DNA of 8,597 nt, from contig DXSO01000071.1 of NCBI GenBank assembly GCA_019410445.1, positions 1 through 8,597 on the forward strand, written 5' to 3'. The position numbers and the translations under genes are program-made. Position 1 is the first letter of the stretch. Each line of letters starts with the position of its first letter. Below, piece by piece: positions 1 through 6,848 of the stretch. The notes under the pieces are model-generated. The model searched no databases and had not been told where the DNA came from. It saw only the letters and a list, made by a program, of their open reading frames with translations. The stretch comes from Sutterella sp. GTDB lineage: Bacteria > Pseudomonadota > Gammaproteobacteria > Burkholderiales > Burkholderiaceae_F.

Positions 1-476
1 CCCCCATCGTCATCGTATCGGCTCGCGACGGGTTGGATGATCGGTTGGCAGGTTTGGATGCAGGCGCTGATGATTATGTTGTCAAGCCGTTTCATATGTC
101 CGAGGTTTTGGCTCGTTTAAGAGCGATCGAAAGGCGCCGAGGGGGTGCTCAGACAGCTGAACGGATACTGAGCAACGGAGCGATGAGCCTGAATTGCGAA
201 ACCAAAACGATCAGACTGCATCTGTCTCAAGGAGACAAAGAAGTGCCCTTGAGCAAACGTGAGTTTGATTTGATGGAAGCGCTGATGACTCGACCGGGAG
301 CCATTCTTTCGCGCAGTACGCTCGAAGAGCGGCTTTACGGTGAGGGAGACATGCCCGAGAGCAATGCCTTGGAATTCATCATTCATGGCTTGCGCAAGAA
401 ACTAGGGGCTGATGCCATTGGCAACGTGAGAGGTCTCGGTTGGATGGTTCACAAAGGTCGAGCGGCAGGACGTTGA
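1..476 (+). CDS. OmpR/PhoB-family response regulator, 3' part (5' end outside window)
   Basis: This is the DNA-binding output protein of a two-component system; it would be phosphorylated by the kinase encoded next to it. The frame is open from position 3 (codon CCC), so the gene starts before the window. About 158 residues are visible and roughly 60-70 are missing, judged by the usual ~220-residue length. The visible part opens with the end of the receiver domain (PIVIVSARD, then GLDAGADDYVVKPF, where the Lys of VKPF is the conserved receiver lysine); the phospho-acceptor Asp lies upstream. A winged-helix domain follows (LSKREFDLMEALM, then LRKKLG and NVRGLGWMV). The usual GxGY of the wing is GLGW here, a mild variation. 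The stop TGA is three bases before the kinase start, so the two form an operon. The regulon cannot be told from sequence. A TTG at 33 is not the start, because conserved receiver sequence continues upstream of it. Confidence 0.93.
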   Translation, partial: PIVIVSARDGLDDRLAGLDAGADDYVVKPFHMSEVLARLRAIERRRGGAQTAERILSNGAMSLNCETKTIRLHLSQGDKEVPLSKREFDLMEALMTRPGAILSRSTLEERLYGEGDMPESNALEFIIHGLRKKLGADAIGNVRGLGWMVHKGRAAGR

Positions 477-479
477 GAA

Positions 480-1952
480 ATGCTGCAGTGGAGGCGACAT
501 TCACTTTTAAAGCGTGTGGCGTTGTGGTGTGCCGGCACGTTGGCTTTATTTTCTCTCGTCACGGCAGCCCTTAGCTTTGCCATTGGGTATGAAGAGGCGA
601 AAGATCGGCAGGATGAGCTTCTCAAGGAAGTGGTTGGCATGCTGTCGCGAGACATTGTTCAGCAGCGTCAGCGCGACAAAATTCAGGAGCTTACCAATGG
701 AGGTTTTTACGGGCCGGGTTCGGACAAAGGCGAGAAACTTCCGCAATACGGTGCTCTCACCATGGACGATGATCTTTTTGAAGATCAGTTCCAATTAGAT
801 GACGACAGCAAAGAGGCTGTCGTGCGCGCCGGCGAGACAGTGCTTGTGCGCATGCTTCATAAAAAAGGGCGTGCTATGACTGTGACGTTTGCGCAAGCCT
901 ATACCAATGGAGCGCATACGGCGGAATTTGCAGGTGATCGGTACCGCTTCTACCTCAGAACACTCGCAGACGGTACTCACGTGGCCGCGGCTCAGAGACT
1001 CAGTGAGCGAAATGAGGAAATTCTTGTTCGTGCACTGACTTCGGCGGCTCCGATTTTGATTCTTACGCCCGTGATGCTAATCGTGCTTGTGGTGGTTCTT
1101 TGGCAAGGGCTAAAGCCGGTGCAACGACTCGTAAAGGAAATTCAAGAACGTCAAGCCAACGATTTGAGGGCTTTGCAGTTTGACGGTGTTCCGGAAGAGC
1201 TTGAACGCATCATGACTGCCGTCAACGGACTGCTGGCTCGCGTGGAGGATTTGCGAGGACGCGAAACTCGGTTTGTGGCTGATGCTGCTCATGAACTGAG
1301 GAGTCCGGTTACAGCACTGAGTCTGCAGGTTGATCGTTTGGCAGAAATGCCGATGTCCGAGCAGGCTGAGAAGACGGTGAAAGATATCCGAGCGGGGATT
1401 GCTCGTTTATCGAATTTAATTGCTCAGTTGCTGATGCTCAAACGAGTGCAGGCAGGTCAAGATGCGGCCGGAGAGGGGCAGTCCCAGAAAGCTCATTGTC
1501 TCAAGGTAGTGACTTCCGTTATTGAGGAAATTTATTGGGAAGCAGAAAGCAAGCACATTGCCGTGGAAGTCATCGGTTTTGAAAGTGACAAAGCGCAAGA
1601 CGCTTATGTCGGGCTGCCGGAAGCTTCTCTTTTTTGTTTGGTACGCAATCTTGTTCACAATGCCGTGAAATATGTTCCCGACGAGGGGGGTGTGACTATT
1701 TCGGTTGAGTGTGAAACCAAGCGCACGCGCTTGTGTGTAGCCGATACGGGGCCGGGTATTGCAGAAGCCGAGCGCGAGCGTGTGTTTGATCCGTTCTATC
1801 GTGTGCTTGGAACTCAGCAAACAGGAACGGGGCTGGGACTGGCAATTTGCAAAACCATTGCAGATCGATACGACTGCAATATAAGTCTGGACTGGACGGA
1901 TCCACAGACTAAGAAGGGATTGTGCGTGACGGTGGACATGCCGACAGCATGA
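480..1952 (+). CDS. QseC-like sensor histidine kinase of the two-component pair
   Basis: A complete 490-residue inner-membrane sensor kinase that would autophosphorylate and pass phosphate to the regulator encoded just upstream. Visible in order: a basic N-terminus; a membrane segment at about residues 10-36; a periplasmic sensor of about 150 residues; a second membrane segment at about 187-209 (ILILTPVMLIVLVVVLW); a HAMP-like linker; the H-box RFVADAAHELRSPVTAL with phospho-acceptor His271; the N-box LVRNLVHNAVKY (Asn394); the G1 box ADTGPGI (Asp422); the F-box FDPFYRV; and the G2 box GTGLGLAI (449-456). All catalytic boxes are intact. The start is ATG with AGGA at 467-470, nine bases upstream and inside the end of the regulator gene, so translation is probably coupled. 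The region before TM2 (DRYRFYLRTLADGTHVAAAQ) resembles the QseC/TctE sensor type. The sensor holds a dense acidic stretch at residues 96-112. The ligand is unknown. Confidence 0.93.
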   Translation: MLQWRRHSLLKRVALWCAGTLALFSLVTAALSFAIGYEEAKDRQDELLKEVVGMLSRDIVQQRQRDKIQELTNGGFYGPGSDKGEKLPQYGALTMDDDLFEDQFQLDDDSKEAVVRAGETVLVRMLHKKGRAMTVTFAQAYTNGAHTAEFAGDRYRFYLRTLADGTHVAAAQRLSERNEEILVRALTSAAPILILTPVMLIVLVVVLWQGLKPVQRLVKEIQERQANDLRALQFDGVPEELERIMTAVNGLLARVEDLRGRETRFVADAAHELRSPVTALSLQVDRLAEMPMSEQAEKTVKDIRAGIARLSNLIAQLLMLKRVQAGQDAAGEGQSQKAHCLKVVTSVIEEIYWEAESKHIAVEVIGFESDKAQDAYVGLPEASLFCLVRNLVHNAVKYVPDEGGVTISVECETKRTRLCVADTGPGIAEAERERVFDPFYRVLGTQQTGTGLGLAICKTIADRYDCNISLDWTDPQTKKGLCVTVDMPTA

Positions 1953-1954
1953 TG

Positions 1955-1993
1955 AAAAAAAGAGCCTTCGGCTTAAATCGAAGGCTCTTTTTT
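1955..1993. terminator. Bidirectional intrinsic terminator between convergent genes
   Basis: A perfect 15-bp inverted repeat pairs 1956-1970 with 1979-1993, with an 8-base loop (GCTTAAAT). The GC-containing part of each arm is GAGCCTTCG. The arms end in a run of seven A (1955-1961) on one side and six T (1988-1993) on the other, so each strand reads as a stem followed by a U tract. It starts three bases after the kinase stop codon and ends three bases before the stop codon of the transporter on the other strand. It therefore serves both converging transcripts. Confidence 0.93.
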
Positions 1994-1995
1994 CG

Positions 1996-3732
1996 TTACA
2001 GCACGGGTTTGCCGCTGGTTTCCTTTTTTTCAATTTCGACGAGCAATTCTTTGGCTCGGTGCTGAGCGAATTCAATGTTGGGCACGAAATTGGCTCCGAG
2101 ACTTTGGGCAATACCGGTACGCTGCAATTGGCGCTGCGGGTGTCCAGTAGCCCCGGCGATGATGAGCTCATGATTGCGGCGTTTAAGCGCGCGCAGGAAT
2201 ACCTGCAAGATGTCCATTGCAGAGTTATCGATGTTGAGTAGATCCGTACAGTCGAGAATCACGACTTTAGCAGCATCAGCAGCAGTGATTCGTTTGGGGT
2301 CGGTGACTTCCTCTAGCTTGCTGACTGAGCCGAAAAAGAGTGCACCGGTGAGCTTCCAACACTCGACGGTTTCAGGCATATCAAACGGCAGCGTTTGGCG
2401 TGTCACGCGGGTAAGCGTGTTCATGCGATAGATGAAGAATACGCAGGACACAAGCAACCCAACTTCCACGGCAACTGTCAGGTCGAAAATGACCGTAAGC
2501 AAGAATGTGGTGATCAGCGTGGCTTTGTAGCTCATCGTCATTTGGCGAAGACGGGAGAATTCACGCCAATTGCCCATGTTCCAGGCTACAAAGAACAAAA
2601 TAGCAGCCAAAGCGGCCAGCGGAATATCTCCGGCCAAAGGAGCTGCTGCCAAAATCACGACGAGCAGAGTGAGCGCATGCACAATTCCAGCTAAGGGGCT
2701 GGCGGCGCCGCTCTTGATGTTGGTGACAGTACGGGCAATTGTGCCGGTAGCCGGAATGCCGCCGAAGAAGGGAACGATAAAATTGGCTACCCCTTGCCCC
2801 ATAAGCTCCTGATTGGGATCGTGACGATCATCTGTCATGGCATCGGCTACGCGAGCACACAGCAAGCTCTCAATAGCACCTAAAAGAGCAATCGTGATCA
2901 TCGGACCAATGAGGTTTTTGACGGCACTCCAAGAAAAATCCGGCAACGTCAGATCAGGAAGTTTTTGAGGAATTCCGCCGAATTTTGTGCCGATTGTTTC
3001 GACAGGAAGATTGAAGATCGACACAACAACTGTCGAGGCGACCAACACAACGACCGTGCCGGGCAGATGTGCCATCCAGCGCTTCCAAGGTGCGCCACCC
3101 ATGACGTAGCCTTTCGGCCAAAACTTAACGATCAGAAAGCTGACGATTGCAACACCGAACGCGTAGGGATTGAATGTATCCAAGTGTGCGTAAAGGGTTT
3201 GGATTTGATGGAAGAAATCCGCAGGCATTTTTTCGATCGTCAGCCCCAAGAAGTCTTTGACCTGGCTGAGGCCAATCAGCACGGCAATACCGTTTGTAAA
3301 GCCGATGACGATTGAGACGGGAATAAAGCGAATGAAGCTGCCAAGCTTAAAAAGTCCCATTAAAAAGAGAATGATCCCTGAACCAATCGTGGCAAGCAGA
3401 AGGTTGCCTAGACCGTAATTGGCGATGATGCCGTAAATGATTACGATGAAGGCGCCGGCGGGACCGCCGATCTGTACGCGGCAGCCGCCCAGAAGGGAGA
3501 TCAGAAACCCGGCGATGATGGCTGTATAGATGCCAGCTTCAGGAGGAACACCGGAAGCAATGCCGAAAGCCATGGCCAGAGGCAGTGCGACCATGCCGAC
3601 AGTCAGACCTGCGCTGATGTCGCGCGTAAGCATTCGGGTGTTGTAGTTTCTCAGCGAGTCAAGAGTGACGGGATGAAAGCGATGAATGGGCAGACTGCCC
3701 AAAAATGCTTTAGCGGAAGAAACGAACGACAT
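1996..3732 (-). CDS. SulP-family anion transporter with STAS domain
   Basis: A 578-residue inner-membrane permease of the SulP/SLC26 family. Members carry sulfate, bicarbonate or C4-dicarboxylates, and the substrate here cannot be read from sequence. The N-terminus leads into the family's first membrane motif (RDISAGLTVGMVALPLAMA, 37-55). GGPAGAF follows at 89-95, and the long signature from about 283 includes AIESLLCARVADAM and FFGGIPATGTIARTVTN, with conserved Glu288. A cytoplasmic STAS domain covers about 452-565 (VVILDCTDLLNIDNSAMDIL). The length suits a bacterial SulP (E. coli DauA is about 560). The ATG at 3732 has no clear Shine-Dalgarno sequence, but the next Met (residue 34) would remove the cytoplasmic lead-in. 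No carbonic anhydrase or sulfur-assimilation gene is adjacent, so there is no context clue to substrate. It appears monocistronic, with terminators on both sides. Confidence 0.93.
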   Translation of the reverse strand: MSFVSSAKAFLGSLPIHRFHPVTLDSLRNYNTRMLTRDISAGLTVGMVALPLAMAFGIASGVPPEAGIYTAIIAGFLISLLGGCRVQIGGPAGAFIVIIYGIIANYGLGNLLLATIGSGIILFLMGLFKLGSFIRFIPVSIVIGFTNGIAVLIGLSQVKDFLGLTIEKMPADFFHQIQTLYAHLDTFNPYAFGVAIVSFLIVKFWPKGYVMGGAPWKRWMAHLPGTVVVLVASTVVVSIFNLPVETIGTKFGGIPQKLPDLTLPDFSWSAVKNLIGPMITIALLGAIESLLCARVADAMTDDRHDPNQELMGQGVANFIVPFFGGIPATGTIARTVTNIKSGAASPLAGIVHALTLLVVILAAAPLAGDIPLAALAAILFFVAWNMGNWREFSRLRQMTMSYKATLITTFLLTVIFDLTVAVEVGLLVSCVFFIYRMNTLTRVTRQTLPFDMPETVECWKLTGALFFGSVSKLEEVTDPKRITAADAAKVVILDCTDLLNIDNSAMDILQVFLRALKRRNHELIIAGATGHPQRQLQRTGIAQSLGANFVPNIEFAQHRAKELLVEIEKKETSGKPVL

Positions 3733-3905
3733 GGCGGTAAAAAAGACGTCGAAATTCGGTCGCAGGCGCGAGGCCGGCTTGTGCCATTACAAGTCAGTCT
3801 GTTGTCAGTTGGGCCGGGAAGTTGAAAAAACGCGAATTTTAAGCGCTTGAGCGCCGATCAAGAATGCGGGATTAACCGAAGTCTAAGGAGCCTTTAAGCA
3901 AACAA
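3733..3905 (-). other. Upstream region of the SulP gene, no confident promoter
   Basis: This non-coding stretch separates the anmK terminator from the SulP start and must hold the transporter promoter, since the terminator upstream blocks read-through. On the minus strand there is a TAAAAT hexamer (3836-3841), but the best -35-like sequence, TTGATC, lies only 14 bases upstream, which is too close for a standard sigma-70 promoter. Near it lies a short palindromic patch around AAGCGCTTGAGCGC (3841-3854). I see no coding capacity or RNA gene here. Confidence 0.4.
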
Positions 3906-3941
3906 CAAGCGACCGAACGAAAGATACCGTTCGGTCGCTTG
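3906..3941 (-). terminator. Intrinsic terminator of the M23 peptidase-anmK transcript
   Basis: A perfect 14-bp inverted repeat pairs 3906-3919 with 3928-3941 (arm CAAGCGACCGAACG) around an 8-base loop. On the minus strand it is followed by the T-rich sequence TTGTTTGCTT. It lies 24 bases past the anmK stop codon, where a terminator for that transcript is expected. The plus-strand side lacks a T tract, so it is probably one-directional. Confidence 0.85.
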
Positions 3942-3965
3942 CATTGTGCAATCTATGCGTGCAGA

Positions 3966-5075
3966 TCAGTGCGGATAGAGAGCTCCGAGAACACGTGCGC
4001 CGGTAGCGTTGGTGACTTCGGGCAGGTTGGCCGGCTTTTTCTGCAGGAACGCCCAAGCAAGCCAGGCAAAGGCCATGGCTTCCACATGGATGGGGTCTAC
4101 GCCCAAAGCCGATGTCGAACGCACATAAACATTGTCACCAGCACATTCACGAATGCATTGTGCAAGCGCTCCGTTGAGAGCGCCGCCGCCACACAGATAG
4201 ATTTCTTCAGTACGGCCGGCAAACTTCTTGATGGCGTCCGTGATCGTACGCGCAGTGAGCATGACAAGCGTTGCCTGGACATCAACCGGCTCCAGATTAT
4301 CGAAACCGGCAAGCTGAGTCTCAAGCCACTGCAGATTGAAATGTTCTCGACCAGTACTCTTGGGGGGCTGGCGATCGAAATAAGGGTCGGACAAGAGTTT
4401 TTCGAGCAAGTCTTCGTTGATATGCCCCGTTGCTCCCCACGCGCCATTGGTGTCAAATGGACGAGCAATGTGCTTGCGGCACCATGCGTCAAGAAGAATG
4501 TTGCCGGGGCCGCAGTCAAAACCGATCACTTTGCCGTAGCCACGGCGGGGCGGCAGGAAGGTAACGTTGGCGATGCCTCCGATATTGACGACGGAGCGAG
4601 CCACTTCTCCCATAAAGACCTGACGATGAAATGCCGGAACAAGCGGCGCGCCTTCGCCGCCGGCGGCAATGTCACGAGAGCGGAAGTCGCTGACTACGTC
4701 AAGGCCGGAAAGTTCGGCAACGAGCGCAGGGTTGTTGAGCTGCAGCGTCCAGCCCTGTTCAGGACGATGACGGATCGTTTGACCGTGGATTCCGACGGCT
4801 GCTACGTCTTTGCGGCCGATGTCGGCTTCGTCGAGCAATTCGTTGATGCAGGTGACGTAGAACTTGCCGAGTTCTACGGATGCCTGTCCCATGCGATCAA
4901 TTTCATTGTCGCCGGGTTGGCAGAGAGCTTGAAGTTTTTCCTTCAGATCTTTAGGAAATTCAACGTGGTGATGGCCGGTAAGACGCGGTCCCACTCCGGA
5001 AAAATCGACGGCGACGGCATCGACGCCGTCAAGACTGGTTCCTGACATCAAACCCAGGGTCACTGTCTTGGCCAT
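3966..5075 (-). CDS. anmK: Anhydro-N-acetylmuramic acid kinase
   Basis: This cytoplasmic enzyme uses ATP and water to open and phosphorylate 1,6-anhydro-MurNAc to MurNAc-6-phosphate during peptidoglycan recycling. The 369-residue length is normal for the family. Visible motifs are the N-terminal phosphate-binding loop GLMSGTSLDGVDAV (8-21), GIHGQTIRHRP (95-105), VNIGGIANVT (163-172), FDCGPGN with the likely catalytic Asp187, and LCGGGALN (294-301). The ATG at 5075 has GGAGA nine bases upstream (5085-5089), a good Shine-Dalgarno sequence. It lies 40 bases downstream of the M23 peptidase stop on the same strand with no terminator between, so the two are very likely co-transcribed. In many betaproteobacteria erpA follows this gene; here a terminator follows instead. 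An almost full-length open frame on the opposite strand is a codon-use shadow. Confidence 0.96.
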   Translation of the reverse strand: MAKTVTLGLMSGTSLDGVDAVAVDFSGVGPRLTGHHHVEFPKDLKEKLQALCQPGDNEIDRMGQASVELGKFYVTCINELLDEADIGRKDVAAVGIHGQTIRHRPEQGWTLQLNNPALVAELSGLDVVSDFRSRDIAAGGEGAPLVPAFHRQVFMGEVARSVVNIGGIANVTFLPPRRGYGKVIGFDCGPGNILLDAWCRKHIARPFDTNGAWGATGHINEDLLEKLLSDPYFDRQPPKSTGREHFNLQWLETQLAGFDNLEPVDVQATLVMLTARTITDAIKKFAGRTEEIYLCGGGALNGALAQCIRECAGDNVYVRSTSALGVDPIHVEAMAFAWLAWAFLQKKPANLPEVTNATGARVLGALYPH

Positions 5076-5115
5076 GATTGAAAATCTCCGATACGGTATG
5101 AGTTGTGGTTGTATT

Positions 5116-6546
5116 TTAGTTTGTTTGGGAGGCGTCGCCGGCTGCGGCCAGGCTGCTTACTTGAACTTGTTGCAAGCGGGCAAGTTTGGCTCGCAAAGGA
5201 GCGATGAGCACTTCCATCTGAGCATATTGGTATGGTGTGAGTGTTTGCGTGTCCGGCAACCTCACTGTCATCGGGTTGATTTGAACGTTGCCGAACTTTA
5301 ATTCGTAGTGCAGGTGAGGTCCGGTGGTCAAACCTGTTTGCCCCACGCGGCCAATAACTTCTCCATATTTGACTTGTGCACCGCGCTTAATGTGTTTTTC
5401 AATGGAACTCAAATGGGCGTAAAGCGTCTGAATTCCCGGACCATGACCAAGGCGGATATAGTTTCCGTAACCGGTGCCGACACCGGCGAATTCCACCGTA
5501 CCATCGGCAGCAGCACGCACCACAGCGCCTTGGGGAGCGCGAAAGTCAGTGCCTAAATGAGGACGTAGTACGCCAGTGACCGGATGACGACGCATCGGAG
5601 AAAATTCACTGGTGACGCTCTGCACGTCTAAAGGCACACGCATAAAAGTGCGCCGAGAAATTTTGCCGTCGGCATCGTAAAAATTTCCGCCGGCGCCATC
5701 GTTATCAAAGCGAAAAAGTTCAGTGGTTTTTCCGTCATGATCAAGTTGCATTGCTAGCAGCTTTCCATAGCGGACAAAACTTCCTTCTGCAAACTTGGTT
5801 TCATAGATTAGGCGGAAAGCATCGCCTCGTTTGAGCTGGCTGACGACATCACGATCAAAGTCAAAAGCCGAATGCATTTGCTCGATGATTTTGGCAGGAA
5901 CACCTGCACTCAATAGGCTGGCATCAGGGGAGTTGGTGACGATGCCCGTAGCCATAGTGAGTTCCGTATCAAACTCATAGGGTGTGGTACGAGCTTCAAA
6001 ACCTTTATTGGTACGTCGAACTTCGAGTAACTTTCCCTCGCCGGAAATATCGCTGTCGGTGTAAAGACGCAGTTCCTCAAGTTTGCCGTCTTTACCGGTG
6101 ACGGAGGAGACAAACTGACCTTGTTTGGGATAAACAAGCGCTTGGGCTTGTTGAGAGCGCATGATGAAATTTTTGGCTTGAGCGTCTTTGATTTGCAGGC
6201 GAGCCAGAAGTGAAGTAAGTGTTTCTGCTTCGCGCACGAACAGCTCGTGAGAAATAGGATCAGTGACAGCTTCAATTGCCGCCATCTGCCCTCTTAAATC
6301 GGGCAGGCGTACGGTTTCAATCGTCAGAGTTCTTACGGGAGTTGACGTCAGTGTTTCGCTTGGTATCGTGTAATAGAGTGCGGCCGTAGCAGCAATGGGC
6401 AGCAGACAGAAAATGCCCAACGCTGCCAAGTAGGTACGAGTCACGCCGCCCTGACCGACTTTTGAAAGACGTCTGGAACGCACGAGATCAATGACGCCTT
6501 TGCCCAGGCGTCTGAGTTCTTTACCGACGATAAGCTGAGAGGTCAT
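5116..6546 (-). CDS. M23-family (LytM-type) peptidoglycan endopeptidase, membrane-anchored
   Basis: A 476-residue zinc metallopeptidase of the MepM/NlpD-like group, predicted to cut peptide cross-links in periplasmic peptidoglycan. In order: a basic cytoplasmic tail (1-37), one membrane segment (about 39-59, LAALGIFCLLPIAATAALYY), a periplasmic region with features of the Csd3/MepM N-terminal domains (about 100-300), and the M23 domain (about 310-425). The catalytic set is complete: His330 and Asp334 in HLGTDF, His378 in YAHLS, and HLH at 411-413 in GPHLHYE. It is therefore likely an active enzyme rather than a degenerate LytM activator. A C-terminal tail of about 50 residues follows. It is transcribed away from tyrS and toward anmK. 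The start has only a weak ribosome binding site; ATG 6546 was kept because it supplies the tail before the membrane segment. Confidence 0.92.
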   Translation of the reverse strand: MTSQLIVGKELRRLGKGVIDLVRSRRLSKVGQGGVTRTYLAALGIFCLLPIAATAALYYTIPSETLTSTPVRTLTIETVRLPDLRGQMAAIEAVTDPISHELFVREAETLTSLLARLQIKDAQAKNFIMRSQQAQALVYPKQGQFVSSVTGKDGKLEELRLYTDSDISGEGKLLEVRRTNKGFEARTTPYEFDTELTMATGIVTNSPDASLLSAGVPAKIIEQMHSAFDFDRDVVSQLKRGDAFRLIYETKFAEGSFVRYGKLLAMQLDHDGKTTELFRFDNDGAGGNFYDADGKISRRTFMRVPLDVQSVTSEFSPMRRHPVTGVLRPHLGTDFRAPQGAVVRAAADGTVEFAGVGTGYGNYIRLGHGPGIQTLYAHLSSIEKHIKRGAQVKYGEVIGRVGQTGLTTGPHLHYELKFGNVQINPMTVRLPDTQTLTPYQYAQMEVLIAPLRAKLARLQQVQVSSLAAAGDASQTN

Positions 6547-6612
6547 GTAGAAAAGAGTGCTGAAGAAATGACGACTGCGGTGATTACGCAGAGAAGGTCA
6601 AGCCAAACAAAT

Positions 6613-6641
6613 ATTTTAGTTTGCCCTTCTTTTCTTGTCTG
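6613..6641 (-). promoter_or_regulatory. Candidate sigma-70 promoter for the M23-anmK operon
   Basis: On the minus strand, CAGACA (6636-6641, four of six matches to TTGACA) is followed after 17 bases by TAAAAT (6613-6618, five of six matches to TATAAT). Transcription would start near 6605, giving an untranslated leader of about 60 bases before the peptidase ATG. The spacing is ideal, but the region is AT-rich and chance matches are easy, so this is only a candidate. Confidence 0.35.
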
Positions 6642-6679
6642 TAAAAAACACAAAGAATTTGCATTTTTTCATTTGCCTG

Positions 6680-6785
6680 CTTTTGCAAGGGACAGATGAG
6701 TCCTCGGACTATTCTCAACAGGCTTCGGTACAATGTCGTGCGTTTGTTGCATGTGCAACGATCCCTTGAAGCAAAAGATTTTTTT
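6680..6785 (+). promoter_or_regulatory. Structured tyrS leader with terminator-like stem and T tract
   Basis: CTTTTGC (6680-6686) plus AAGGGA (6687-6692) can pair with TCCCTT (6762-6767) plus GCAAAAG (6771-6777), making 13 base pairs interrupted by a three-base bulge (GAA, 6768-6770). One base later comes a run of seven T (6779-6785), 17 bases before the tyrS start. Inside the loop are two small hairpins: AGTCC/GGACT (6699-6710) and GTTGCA/TGCAAC (6746-6759). The layout resembles an attenuator, but only if transcription starts upstream of 6680. If it starts just after the TACAAT at 6729, the left arm is never transcribed. The pairing is visible; the function is inference. Confidence 0.3.
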
Positions 6786-6848
6786 GAAGAAAAACAATAC
6801 CGATGTCCGTTGAAACTCCCCGTACCGAAGAAAAGAAATACGAAGTGA
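6696..6848 (+). CDS. Possible 50-codon upstream reading frame overlapping the tyrS start
   Basis: ATG at 6696 is preceded by AAGGGA (6687-6692), a plausible Shine-Dalgarno sequence at short spacing. It opens a 50-codon frame ending at TGA 6846-6848, in a different frame from tyrS and covering its first 46 bases. The predicted peptide is basic (begins MSPRTILNRLRYNVV, ends VPKKRNTK) and I recognise no family. It contains two Tyr codons (TAC at 6729 and 6798), which is not an enriched cluster of the kind a classical amino-acid leader peptide would have. It could be a regulatory uORF or chance; its ribosome binding site lies in the left arm of the predicted leader stem. Confidence 0.2.
   Translation: MSPRTILNRLRYNVVRLLHVQRSLEAKDFFEEKQYRCPLKLPVPKKRNTK
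6729..6734 (+). promoter_or_regulatory. Candidate -10 element for tyrS
   Basis: TACAAT matches the sigma-70 -10 consensus at five of six positions and would place the transcript start near 6741, giving a leader of about 60 bases before tyrS. No good -35 hexamer lies 16-18 bases upstream (GGACTA at 6706-6711 with a 17-base spacer) and there is no extended -10 TG. This makes it a weak candidate that conflicts with the longer-leader reading. Confidence 0.25.

Noticed and set aside
33..476. Treating the response regulator as a complete short gene from TTG 33
   Set aside because: Conserved receiver sequence (PIVIVSARD) continues in frame to position 3, so the gene is cut by the window edge rather than short.
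1416..2171. A 251-codon minus-strand frame across the end of the kinase gene and the terminator
   Set aside because: It crosses the strong bidirectional terminator and overlaps two real genes, and its sequence has the Ser/Cys/Arg-rich composition of a shadow frame.
2059..3315. Several plus-strand frames of 60-116 codons opposite the SulP gene
   Set aside because: All are antisense to a well-conserved transporter and show no domain, promoter or ribosome binding site of their own.
3939..5045. A 368-codon open frame on the plus strand opposite anmK
   Set aside because: It lies almost wholly antisense to a gene with clear motifs, its product matches no family I know, it is rich in Cys, Arg and Ser as codon shadows are, and it would start inside the terminator of the opposite transcript.
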